A stretch of DNA of 54,691 nucleotides from contig NZ_BMRG01000004.1 of the NCBI RefSeq assembly GCF_014648515.1, forward strand, positions 1-54,691, read 5' to 3'. The notes below the pieces were generated by a model, which was given only the letters and a program-made list of their open reading frames with translations, had not been told where the DNA came from and ran no database searches. Source of the DNA: Saccharothrix coeruleofusca. Lineage in GTDB: Bacteria; Actinomycetota; Actinomycetes; Mycobacteriales; Pseudonocardiaceae. The translations under genes were made by a program, and so were the position numbers. Of this stretch, positions 12,001-17,665 are shown piece after piece; the first letter of the stretch is position 1, and each line of letters starts with the position of its first letter.

Positions 12001-15000
12001 GCTGCTGTTCGACCGCCCCACCACGGCGGAGGTCACCGAGGAGCTGGTCGAGCGCTACGGCCCGAGCGCGCTGGAGCGCCTGACCACCACCCCGGACGGC
12101 GGCGGGCGGCCGGACGCGCCACCCGTCGCCGAGCGGGGCGGCACGATCGTCGTGCTCAAGCGGGACCTGCCCGGCAGGCCGGAGCTGGCCCGCGCGGTGG
12201 CCGAGCTGGAGCGGGCGCACGGCATGGAGGGCGGCTTGGCCGGGCGGGACATCGCCCCGTTCGCCCTCATCGGGGCCCGGCAGCAGGGCTACTTCAACGT
12301 CTCGGTCCGCAACGGCGTGCTGTTCGCCTGGAGCTACGTCGGCCCGGCCGACCGGTTCGACGAGCTGGCCGCCGAACTGGTCCGCCACTGCCGGGAGCAC
12401 GGGCTGCGACCGAATTTCCTGTCGCTGGCGCCCCTGGAGCAGGTGGACGGCCAACCGCTCACCGCCACGCCGTTCGGGGCGCTCCAGCGGATCGAGGACC
12501 TGCCGTCGTTCGGCCTCGACGGCAGCCGGATGTCGCGGTTGCGGTACATGGTGCGCCGCTTCGAGCGACAGGGCGCCTGTCGGACGGTCGAGTACCGCTC
12601 CGGGAGCGACCCGGCCACCGACGCCGAGGTCGCGGCCATGCTCGACCGCTGGACGCGCAACAAGCAGATGGTCAACCCCTACGTGGCGGTGGTGCGCGAC
12701 GAGATCCGCTCCGGCAGCCTGACCGACCGCCACCGGCTGTTCCTCACCCGTGTCGACGGCGAGCTGGCAAACGCCATCGTCGTCACCCGCATCCCGTCCA
12801 CTCCGGGTTACCTGCTGGACCTGGAGTTCTACCCGCCGGAAGCTCCGCTGGGCGGCCTGGAGTACGCCATCACCGAGATCATCCGGGTGATCGTGGCCGA
12901 GGGCTGCACCACGTTCAGCCTCGGCGCCAGCTTCGGCGTCAAGCTGGGCGACGCGCCCAACGCCGACCCCGGCATCGAGCGGGAACTGGCCGAGCTGCGC
13001 TCGATGGGCGTCTTCGGCGAGGGCAACTTCCAGTTCAAGAACAAGTTCCGGCCGGTGAACCTGCCGATCTACCTGTGCAGGCCCGCCGACGACCCCACGC
13101 CGGTTTCCGAGATCATCCTCATGATCGCCGACCCCGAGCTGCGCGCGCCGTCGGCCGTCGCGCCCGCCACCCCGCCCGACCCGCTGGCGCTCCCGCACGA
13201 CGCCGTGGAGCTGGACCTGGCGACCGACTCGTGGGCGGAGCTGGACGGCGAGGTCATCCGCCGCCGCTCGGCCGACCTCACCGCCCGCGCGGGCGGTGAG
13301 GAGGTCGCCGCGTCGTGGCTGCCGTTCGGGTACTCCGCGCTGGTCGGCTCGGGCCGGTCCGCGGAGGCGCTGCTGTGCGCGAACTGGCCGGGCCCGCGCG
13401 GCGCGGTGCCGCACAACGGGTTGTTCCCCACCCTGCTCGCGGCGCTGGTGACCGCCGGCTTCACGCCGGTCCCGGTCCGCCGGGCGGGCGGCGCGACCGG
13501 CGGCGACGTGGACGTGGACGAGCTGGCCGAGGTGCTGGAGCGGTCCGGGCCGGACGTGGCGTTCGTGTCCCTGGAGCTGGGGGTCAACGCGGCGGGCGGG
13601 CTCCCGGTCTCGCAGGCGAACCTGACCGCCGTGCGCGCGCTGGCCGACCGGCGCGGCGTGCCGGTCGTGCTGGACGCGACCCGCGTCGTGGACAACGCCC
13701 TGCTCGTCGCCGGGGCCGAGGAGGGCGACGGCGGGAAGGACCCGTGGAAGGTGGTGCACAGCCTGCTCTCGTGCGCCGACGCGGTGACCATGAGCCTCAC
13801 CAAGGACTTCGGGGTCACGGCGGGTGGTCTGCTGGCCACCGGCGACGGGGCGCTGGCCGACGCGGTCTCGGCGCAGCTGGCCGCCGGTGGGCGCGACCTG
13901 CCGCTGGCGGGCCGCAAGCTGGCCGCCGCCGCGCTCGCGGACACCGACGCGGTGGCCGCGCTGGTCCGCACCCGCGTGGCGGCGGTCCGCGCACTGCGGG
14001 AGGTGCTCGACGGTGCGGGCGTGCCCCTGGCCGGGCCGCCCGGCGGGCACTGCGTCCTGGTCGACGCCGCGCGGGTCGCGGGCGACGTCGCCGACCCGGT
14101 CCGGGAGGTGGTGGCCAGGATGTTCACCGCCGGTGTGCGGGGTGCCCCGCACCTGGGCGACACGCCGGAACTGCGGCGGTGCGTGCGGCTCGCGGTGCCA
14201 CTGGGGTGGTCCGTCGACGATGCGGTGCGCGCGGGTCAGCGGCTGGTGCCGGTGCTGCGGCCGCGAAACCCCGCGCGGAGCGCCGCACCGGCAGCCGGGA
14301 CGCCCGACGACGGCAACCTGGCCGTGCTGCGGGAGCACCACCCCGACGTCCAGCGGCACCTGGTCCCCGTCGACGGCGGCGCCGTGGTCGAGGTGTTCAC
14401 CGCGGGCGACGGGCCGACCGTGCTGCTCATGCCGCCGTTCAACATCGGCGCGGGGCTGTTCGCCCGCCAGTTCGCCGCGCTGAGCGGGAGCCACCGCGTG
14501 GTATGCGCGCACCACCCCGGCGTCGGGGCCTCGGCGGGAGCCGCCGACATCACCCTGGCGGGCATCTCCGCGCTCACCCGCGCGGCGCTGCGCGGATTAG
14601 GCGTGACCGGACCGGTGCACGTCGCGGGGGCGTCCTTCGGCGGCCTCACCGCGCTGGCGTTCGCCCTGGACCACCCCGAGGACTGCGCGACGCTGACCCT
14701 CATCGGCAGCTCGTACCGCATCGGCAACCGGGTCGGCGGGCTCGACCGGCTGGAAGCGGTGGCCCGCCAGGACTTCGACCACGTGCTCACCGCGCCGGGC
14801 GGGGAGCGGCTGGCCGAGCGGCGCGCCGAACTCGAACGCACGCTGCTGCGCTGCGAGAGCATGGACCCGGAGACCGGCTTGCGCTACCTCGACGTCTTCG
14901 CGGCCCGGCCGGACCTGGCGGCGCGCCTGGGCGACGTGGCCGCGCCGACGCTGATCGTCCAGGGCAGCCACGACACCGTCATCCCGCTCAAGACCGCGCA

Positions 15001-15151
15001 CCTGCTGCACGGCGCGATACCGGACTCGCGGTACGTCGAGCTGCCCGGCGCGGGCCACTTCCCGTGCCTGACGCACGCCGAGGAGGTCAACCGGCTGCTG
15101 GTGGAGTTCACCGCTGGGAGCGCGGCGAGCGACGGCGGGGCGGCGCGATGA
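1..15151 (+). CDS. lnmJ: Leinamycin-type AT-less PKS, C-terminal part (5' end outside window)
   Basis: Builds and releases the polyketide, using malonyl groups from separate AT proteins. The frame is open from base 2, so the N-terminus lies outside the window. Residues counted from the GTG at 62: ACP (Ser44); KS1 184-610 (C352, H487, H526); DH 760-1013 (HxxxGxxxxP at H778, DxxxQ at D930); KR 1085-1455; C-methyltransferase 1475-1817; ACP (S1868); KS2 1955-2380 (C2129, H2264, H2303); KR 2558-2996 (Y2911, N2915); ACP (S3051); KS3 3174-3597 (C3334, H3469, H3511); ACP (S3857); ACP (S3960, TS instead of DS); DUF 4025-4346; tryptophanase-like SH domain 4373-4737 (PLP Lys K4581); TE 4750-5017 (GASFGG, S4858). 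In leinamycin the DUF-SH pair installs sulfur, the SH domain being a cysteine lyase acting on the ACP-bound chain. No AT domain is present. The stop overlaps the next start (ATGA). Odd: the first KR has Ser1374 where Asn is usual. Confidence 0.95.
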   Translation, partial: EPVAPEPVAPEPVAPGAPAQVPVAVAVTAEDVRAEVEDVLGEVLYLDREEIDSDRTFAEMGLDSVGAVEIIGKLNRRLGTDLDSTAVYDRPTVPALAEAVAEDLTRSAALRAAATDPGPRRVEAQPAPEPPVASARVAAPESAPESAPESVPESVPESVLEKNPEPAPGAGQVRLTPLPTDPRPVVAPPAPARGAAEPPTTGREIAVIGMSGSFPDAPDLDAFWDNLARGRCSIREVPPHRWDVGEHFDPDRRAPDRTYSKWAAMLDDVDVFDAQLFNLSPLDAEAMDPQQRLFLRHAWAALEDAGYAGDRGRRPWGVFAGCAAGDYTDLLDAAGRGLSAQAFLGNAPSVLAARIAYLLDFSGPAVALDTACSSSLVALDLACASLLRGECDAAVAGGVAVMCTPKMHVWTSRTGMLSPTGRCRPFDAGADGIVLGEGVGVVVLKKLDRALADGDHVHGVILASGVNSDGKTNGITAPSARAQADLIRRVHDLAGVRPADVGYVEAHGTGTELGDPIEVKALNAALSPADGRTSSGLGSVKGNIGHTTVAAGIAGLLKVLLALRHGQLPPTPGYEVPNPHIDFGAGPLRVVRELEPWPPGPSGRRVAAVSSFGFSGVNCHVVVAEPPARTEGAPNSRAEVVVLSARDEEGLRRRAADLADHLDGPGAGHRLADVAHTLAVGRRHLRARAAVVVADRAALLAWLRAVADGRTPPAADRTAPQALRDLALAYARGEDPDWAEHHRDRPVRRVPLPPYPFARERHWVRADDAPLLSGTTRSGDTTTHELRLTPDHWLVACHHVGGAPVLPATASVLLLASVAPVEGAVAIRGLRWSRPLVVRAPRTVSLVVRPKRDGVAVTLADESGECAHGAVHPLTDDGERLDAAAVSERCPEPVPVEQVYRRFASAGLDYRGDHRGLEELRRGRDEAIGVLRAADRVDPAGAALVPATLDAALQAAVVLVAEGANPRPLLPFAVERVDVLDRRAAPRYAHVRKEGDFRFSVRVADAAGHVCVRLDGLRLRAAPEPARTDGPLAEDADLVPETVFVPRWEPAPATAAARGRARGRVAVVAAPDDPLALALLAHGEPEHAVCVSPAEADALWGDPRRPFDVVHVVAAPDDRTGHSAVLDLFRLVRGMIDAGWARHPLTLSVVLRGAVAVSGEEVPDPAAAALVGLVGAIRAEHPRWRAGCVDVGSAAADPLLAARIAGEEHTERVVALRGERRLVRRLVPAPGEGAARAVFRPGGTYLVVGGAGGLGRAFSAHLARTVGARLVWLGRRPEDDGVRAARAEVERLGGQVAYLRGDVGDPAALRAAVDVAKTRFGALHGVVHAAMVLRDRALATMREEDLLEVLAPKAAGAVALGEALAGEPLDFLAYFSSAVTCTDAAGQGNYAAASWFEDACALALRAAGLPATAIDWGYWGSVGAVATPEHRERFAALGIAPLEPADGIAALERVLRAGLPQALVVKGTGEGLARLGAGPRPDPDIAGAVAGYAELDECSRALLARVFLGMPGAPAPGERVDLACLAERLPVAPEQGRLFDAVLDALVRAGVVRLGDGWVEVTGAVPEDTTAEVAARYPELAGHLRLLRTCAAALPEVLAGTRRGVEVLFPGGSTELLDEVYRGNTGADFHHRLVAEEVVAAVREVARATGRPAEVLEVGAGTGASTAFVLDACAGLDPLPRLHFTDVSPAFLNRARERFGVEHPNVTFGLFDVEQDPMAQGLAAPGYDVVVAANVLHATADIGRALATVAGLLRPGGLLVVNEATLATDFLTATFGLTPGWWRFRDPAARLDRSPLLGPAQWRDALTGAGLAVRRVRGVPGTPEDRLAQCVVVAERQRVEPAGPPVPAGPLTRAAVVDYVRRVFAEVLKFRSADLDERATFETFGVDSLVSLSIVDRFERDLGELPATLLFQRTTIEELAEHFERHCGDRLAAVLTPSRRDAAPGRVAAAPAAEDPAEAPADALPGDTSGDTSGDIAVIGVTGRYPGAPDLDAFWRNLRAGQRSVTAVPPERFDWAGFDWDELYDPEPGKPNRSYGRWGGFIEGVDRFDPGFFGILPRDAATMDPQERLFLETAWTLLQDSGHLADTTRERSTGVFVGTMYGTYGQLAAAGGWRAGRFTDGHSPYWSIANRVSYTLDLRGPSFAVDSACSSSLTAVHLAVQSLRRGECRMAIAGGVNLVLHPAHLVALSSMRMLSPDGACKVFDERADGIVPGEGVGAVLLKPLAAAEADGDDIWAVIKGTRVNAGGRTAGYTVPNPNAQARLVAEAIRESGVDPRTIGFVEAHGTGTSLGDPIELAALSEALREVGGPERCLVGSVKANIGHLEGAAGIAGLTKVLLQLRHGVVAPCANLLRVNPKIDLRSTPFVLPTEPVDWAAPRRAGISSFGAGGANAHVVVEGYARPPAAAPAEGEQVFLLSARTSEQLRTAAADLADAVAARLDLSLAALAHTTQVGRAEFGERLAVVAGGSGELVERLRAASAGRSAEGVVLGTAERPGEAADEDGLVAQLVAGRRLRALAKLWVGGTPVDWRALWPGGSPGRVAMPPYPFDRRRFWLPRPAPAPAGTAGGGAASDASLTYSRPVWRRVDAPPASLPRTALVLGDDLGAEATAARLTEAGVRCVRASGGRADLTAAVTDLAQRDLLPDAVVHLAPATDGADVAVELDTAVYPLLWATTAVLAAGGRKPLRVAAGFERRPGEHRPVPAALHAMLRTLALEHSGFTGVSAAFEDVADAAGLLVDELRRTTPSGPPEDRVRQVRRTGEGRWEADLEPVDPPGEVPAVPLRAGGTYLVLGGAGALGRKLAEHLSGQAPITVVLAGRSDPGAPDPRGLAGPGSTVVYRRVDLADQRDVRRLVDEVRREHGPLCGLVHAAGVTRDSLAVRKSPEDVAEVLGAKVLGAVHADAATAGEPLDFFVLFSSVAGRTGNLGQVDYAYANAFLDEFAALRNGLLAAGRRQGRAVSICWPLWEEGGMTVPDATRRLFARRWGSTPLGTADGMAAFARALSAGADCLVVATGGGTRPADERVEAAVPPPADAAAFVRTELRSIAARFLLVEEQHVDLDADLMDAGFDSISLTELIGAVNERYDLDLLPTVLFESVNLAAFARYLVEEHGPAVAARATTAAMPDVPVNADTPVAAPAFEAGPEGRQAGDAEQAGQGVGDVEVGEVRGPAPADVRVAAPRPTPEPAPDRPSPVAVVGMAGVLPGSADVDRFWQHLVDGDDLICPVPPDRTDLLADHRTRDVRAGFLDDVRRFDAALFGISPREAALMDPQQRLFLETVWRAVEDAGYAPSSFAGTATGLFAAVSACDYDDLLRTHGVPVEAHSASGIAACILANRVSHLLDLRGPSEAVDTACSSSLVALHRAVRAIRSGECDAALVGGVNLLLSPGLFVAFADSGMLSPDGRCKAFDEAADGYGRGEGVGVVLLKPLDRALADGDHVYAVIRGSAVGHGGRATSLTAPNPKAQARVIVAAHREAAVDPRTVGYVEAHGTGTRLGDPVEVEGLRKAFAELGAPEGPPWIGIGSVKTNTGHLETAAGMASLLKVLLCLHHRKLPASINLERPNRYLDLADSPFYLNAELRDWEAATLPDGTPVRRAGISSFGFGGTNAHVVLEGLVEPEDDASPPGPHAFVLSAPSPRALAEYAGRLADLLARRPHLPLARVARTLQVGREALPHRCGFLAEDHEQALRTLRAVAEDRPAPGLVRGLVPGSWRKAEAADPADPDEDPIAAWVAGRRVDWAARWPAPVRRLPGLPGFPFAKTTHWFTERTTDVPEEDTVQDDPVRDETPRQAPRAKVRLARPAGRGGTGPAAGGPVPVPRRAGAPSAPEPSSATAEHPLAGQADGVEAAIRDRLAVILGVDADWLSPDGSFADLGLDSIFRMELVRWLNDAHGVDLKAADLYEHDSIEALARFVRRSAPRAGDPSAADVGTGTAVDAEADTAVDTVIDTAEVRRRLEELVVATVGRPVDPALTFTDNGFTSFDMLRLVNELDKRFGPQRKTLLFDRPTTAEVTEELVERYGPSALERLTTTPDGGGRPDAPPVAERGGTIVVLKRDLPGRPELARAVAELERAHGMEGGLAGRDIAPFALIGARQQGYFNVSVRNGVLFAWSYVGPADRFDELAAELVRHCREHGLRPNFLSLAPLEQVDGQPLTATPFGALQRIEDLPSFGLDGSRMSRLRYMVRRFERQGACRTVEYRSGSDPATDAEVAAMLDRWTRNKQMVNPYVAVVRDEIRSGSLTDRHRLFLTRVDGELANAIVVTRIPSTPGYLLDLEFYPPEAPLGGLEYAITEIIRVIVAEGCTTFSLGASFGVKLGDAPNADPGIERELAELRSMGVFGEGNFQFKNKFRPVNLPIYLCRPADDPTPVSEIILMIADPELRAPSAVAPATPPDPLALPHDAVELDLATDSWAELDGEVIRRRSADLTARAGGEEVAASWLPFGYSALVGSGRSAEALLCANWPGPRGAVPHNGLFPTLLAALVTAGFTPVPVRRAGGATGGDVDVDELAEVLERSGPDVAFVSLELGVNAAGGLPVSQANLTAVRALADRRGVPVVLDATRVVDNALLVAGAEEGDGGKDPWKVVHSLLSCADAVTMSLTKDFGVTAGGLLATGDGALADAVSAQLAAGGRDLPLAGRKLAAAALADTDAVAALVRTRVAAVRALREVLDGAGVPLAGPPGGHCVLVDAARVAGDVADPVREVVARMFTAGVRGAPHLGDTPELRRCVRLAVPLGWSVDDAVRAGQRLVPVLRPRNPARSAAPAAGTPDDGNLAVLREHHPDVQRHLVPVDGGAVVEVFTAGDGPTVLLMPPFNIGAGLFARQFAALSGSHRVVCAHHPGVGASAGAADITLAGISALTRAALRGLGVTGPVHVAGASFGGLTALAFALDHPEDCATLTLIGSSYRIGNRVGGLDRLEAVARQDFDHVLTAPGGERLAERRAELERTLLRCESMDPETGLRYLDVFAARPDLAARLGDVAAPTLIVQGSHDTVIPLKTAHLLHGAIPDSRYVELPGAGHFPCLTHAEEVNRLLVEFTAGSAASDGGAAR
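2..46 (+). repeat. 15-bp in-frame linker repeat (3 copies)
   Basis: Three tandem copies of gaacccgtcgcgccc (the last with a variant end) encode EPVAP units. They form a Pro/Ala-rich flexible linker before the first ACP of the window and show that the PKS frame continues upstream. Confidence 0.8.
419..478 (+). repeat. 12-bp in-frame linker repeat (5 copies)
   Basis: Five tandem units of cccgaatcggcc/cccgaatcggtc encode PESA/PESV repeats between the first ACP and KS1. This is an interdomain linker; the number of units is probably prone to slippage. Confidence 0.85.
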
Positions 15152-16098
15152 GCGCGCCGGTCCCCGCCGCCCACCCGCGGCCGATGGCGGACGGCTCGCT
15201 GGTCCGCACCGAGACCGCCAGCCCCGGCATGTGCGGACCGGTCTCGCTGTTCGCCGGTCGGGTGGGCGACTGGACGTGGGACGCGGTGAGCGCGTTGTGC
15301 GGCGTGGACGCCTACCGCGCGGTGGACGAGCGGGGCGAGCCCACGTACCTGTCGTTCTACTACTACCGCATCCGCGGCAGCCGCGAGCTGCACCCGACCG
15401 GCATCGCGTTCGGGGACCGGCTGCAGGTGGTGTCCCGTGTGCTCGACTGCGGCAGCGAGTCCGTGTTGACGGTGCACCGCATCCGCGTGGACACCGGCGC
15501 GGCGCCCGAACCGCTGGACCCGGACGCCTTCTACGGCGGTCCGCGACCGGGTGACCTGCTGGTGGAGAACTTCAACCGCTGGATCACCCGCACCAGGCAG
15601 CACAGCAACCGCGACCTGGCGCGGGCCTCGCCCGTCGGCTTCCGGCACGACCACCTGCCCGCCCCGCCCCCGGCGCACTCGCCGCGCCTGGCGTGCGCGA
15701 ACGCCAGGCGCGGCAGCTTCCTGGCCGAACCGCCGCCGGACCGGTGGCCTGCGGTGCGCGGGTTCACCGCGGACTACCCGGTCGAGGCGGGCCGCGACCT
15801 CAACGGCGTGGGCCTGCTGTACTTCGCCTCCTACTTCGCGATCGTCGACTGGGCCCTGCTGCGGCTGTGGCGGCACCTTGGCCGCGGTGTGCGCGACTAC
15901 CTCGACCGGGTGGTCCTGGACCAGCGGGTGTGCTACCTGGGCAACGCCGACGGCGACGCCGTCGTGCGGGTGCGGGTGGACCTGTGGCGCAAGCGGGACG
16001 ACCAGACCGACGAACTGGTCGAGGTGGTCCTGCGCGACCGCCGCCACGGCTCGCTGCTCGCGGTCTGCCTGCTGCGCGTGCGCGCGGGTGCGGCATGA
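15148..16098 (+). CDS. lnmK: LnmK-type methylmalonyl acyltransferase/decarboxylase
   Basis: 316 aa, matching the size and opening motif (GMCGPVSLFAGRVGDWTWD) of LnmK, the bifunctional double-hot-dog enzyme of leinamycin biosynthesis. LnmK loads methylmalonyl from CoA onto the partner ACP and decarboxylates it to propionyl-ACP. The protein has a Tyr-rich stretch (SFYYYRIRG) in the first half and a second hot-dog-like half after about residue 170. ATG at 15148 overlaps the PKS stop (ATGA) and the gene's own stop overlaps the next ACP (ATGA), so translation of PKS, LnmK and ACP is coupled. Function is from family recognition; the substrate is inferred from LnmK. Confidence 0.9.
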   Translation: MSAPVPAAHPRPMADGSLVRTETASPGMCGPVSLFAGRVGDWTWDAVSALCGVDAYRAVDERGEPTYLSFYYYRIRGSRELHPTGIAFGDRLQVVSRVLDCGSESVLTVHRIRVDTGAAPEPLDPDAFYGGPRPGDLLVENFNRWITRTRQHSNRDLARASPVGFRHDHLPAPPPAHSPRLACANARRGSFLAEPPPDRWPAVRGFTADYPVEAGRDLNGVGLLYFASYFAIVDWALLRLWRHLGRGVRDYLDRVVLDQRVCYLGNADGDAVVRVRVDLWRKRDDQTDELVEVVLRDRRHGSLLAVCLLRVRAGAA

Positions 16099-16364
16099 CC
16101 GCCCCGCGGCCGCCGCGCGGCGGCCGGGCCGAGGTCGAGCGGGCGATCCTCGCCGCCGTCGCGGAGATCGTGCCGGGCGTCGCGCGGGCCGACATCACCG
16201 CCGACAAGCACCTGCGCGACCTCGGCGCCGACTCCGTGGACCGCGTGGAGATCATCCTGTCGGTCCTGGACCGGCTCGGCGTGCGCGAGCCGCTGGCGAG
16301 CTTCAGCGACCTGCCGAACATCGGCGCGCTGACCGAGTTCCTGTACGAGAGGATGGGCAAGTGA
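16095..16364 (+). CDS. lnmL: Donor acyl carrier protein (LnmL-type)
   Basis: 89-aa free-standing ACP with phosphopantetheine Ser in LGADSVDRVEI. Lying between lnmK and an HMG-CoA synthase homologue, it is expected to carry the propionyl group made by LnmK and hand it to the HMGS for beta-alkylation of the PKS chain. ATG at 16095 overlaps the lnmK stop. The ACP's TGA at 16362-16364 lies inside the GTGA that starts the next gene. Confidence 0.9.
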   Translation: MTAPRPPRGGRAEVERAILAAVAEIVPGVARADITADKHLRDLGADSVDRVEIILSVLDRLGVREPLASFSDLPNIGALTEFLYERMGK

Positions 16365-17620
16365 GCACTGCGCCGATCGGCATCGAGGCGCTCAACGTCT
16401 ATTGCGGCCTCGCCCGCATCCCGGTGGCCGCGCTGTTCGCCGGGCGCGGGCTGGACCCGGCGCGCCTGCCGAACCTGATGATGGACCAGAAGTCCGTGGC
16501 GCTGCCCTGCGAGGACCCGGTGACCAACGCGGTGAACGCGGCCAAGCCGCTGCTCGACCGGCTCGACCCGGTCGAGCGGGCGTCGATCGAGCTGCTGGTC
16601 ACCTCGACCGAGTCCGGTGTGGACTACAGCAAGTCGGTCGCCTCCTACGTGCACGAGCAGCTGGGCTTGAGCCGCCGCTGCCGGACCATCGAGGTCAAGC
16701 AGGCGTGCTACGCGGCCACGGCGGGCGTGCAGCTGGCCGCCGCGTACGTCGCGAGCGGGTTGTCACCGGGGGCCAAGGCCCTGGTCATCGGAACGGACGT
16801 GTCCGTTGTGGACGAACGCGCCGAGTACACCGAGCCCGCCATGGGCACGGGCGCGGCGGCCATGCTCGTCGGCGACCGGCCCAGGGTGCTGGCGCTGGAC
16901 CAGGGCGCGTTCGGCCTGCACAGCTACGAGACCTTCGACTCCGCGCGGCCCGGCCCCACCTTCGACGTGGCGGACTCCGACCGGTCGCTGTTCGCCTACA
17001 TCGACTGCCTGCGCGGCGCGTTCCGCGACTACGCCGACCGCGTGGAGGAGGCCGGGTTCGCCGAGACCTTCGACCTGCTGGCCATGCACACGCCGTTCGC
17101 GGGGATCGTGCGGGCGGCGCACCGGGCGGTGATGCGGGACGTGCGGCCCGCGCCGTCGCGGCAGGAGGTCGAGACCGACTTCGCGCGGCGGCTGGAGCCC
17201 TCCCTGCGGTACCCCCGGCTGGTGGGCAACCTCTGCTCGGGCTCGGTGTACCTGGCGCTGGCCAGCCTGCTGGACGCGGCGGACGTCGAGGGCGGTGCCC
17301 GCGTCGGCCTGTACTCCTACGGGTCGGGCTGCGCGTCGGAGTTCTTCAGCGGGGTGGTGGACGGCGAGTCGGCCGCGGCGGTGCGGGAGGCGCGGATCGG
17401 CGACCACCTGGCCGCCCGCTTCGAGGTGGACTTCGCCGAGTACACCGAACTGCTGGCCGGGAACGCGCGGTGCCTGGTGCCGGAGCGCGACCGGCCTGCC
17501 GAGGCCGCGCGGTGCGCCCCGCTGCTGTCCCGGTTCGGCATCGAGCGGGAGCTGCTGGTGTTCAACGGGACCAAGGGCTACCACCGGCAGTACGAGTGGA
17601 CCACCGCCGGTGCGGCGTGA
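16361..17620 (+). CDS. lnmM: HMG-CoA synthase homologue 1 (LnmM-type, propionyl branch)
   Basis: 419 aa from a GTG at 16361 that overlaps the ACP stop. The HMGS catalytic triad is visible: E84 in TESGVDYSKS, C116 in EVKQACYAATAG and H243 in MHTPFAG. In beta-branching it condenses an acyl-ACP donor with the beta-keto group of the PKS-bound chain. Its position directly behind lnmK and lnmL makes it the HMGS of the propionyl cassette, as LnmM is in leinamycin. A second, diverged HMGS lies at 20649-21881. The gene ends at a strong hairpin facing a converging operon. Confidence 0.92.
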   Translation: MSTAPIGIEALNVYCGLARIPVAALFAGRGLDPARLPNLMMDQKSVALPCEDPVTNAVNAAKPLLDRLDPVERASIELLVTSTESGVDYSKSVASYVHEQLGLSRRCRTIEVKQACYAATAGVQLAAAYVASGLSPGAKALVIGTDVSVVDERAEYTEPAMGTGAAAMLVGDRPRVLALDQGAFGLHSYETFDSARPGPTFDVADSDRSLFAYIDCLRGAFRDYADRVEEAGFAETFDLLAMHTPFAGIVRAAHRAVMRDVRPAPSRQEVETDFARRLEPSLRYPRLVGNLCSGSVYLALASLLDAADVEGGARVGLYSYGSGCASEFFSGVVDGESAAAVREARIGDHLAARFEVDFAEYTELLAGNARCLVPERDRPAEAARCAPLLSRFGIERELLVFNGTKGYHRQYEWTTAGAA

Positions 17621-17665
17621 GACCGGTGGGCCCGTGCCGGGGCCGCCGGCACGGGCTCACCGGTC
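17621..17665. terminator. Bidirectional terminator hairpin
   Basis: Arms 17621-17640 and 17646-17665 form a 20-bp stem with one G/T-type mismatch and a 5-nt loop. It sits directly after the HMGS1 stop and overlaps the last codons of the converging AT-oxidoreductase gene, so it probably ends both operons. Confidence 0.75.

Noticed and set aside
839-14515. Two very long minus-strand open frames (839-7345 and 7871-14515)
   Set aside because: They are antisense shadows of the PKS gene: high-GC third positions suppress stop codons, their translations are low-complexity Arg/Gly/Pro-rich without domains, and the plus strand encodes clear catalytic motifs throughout.
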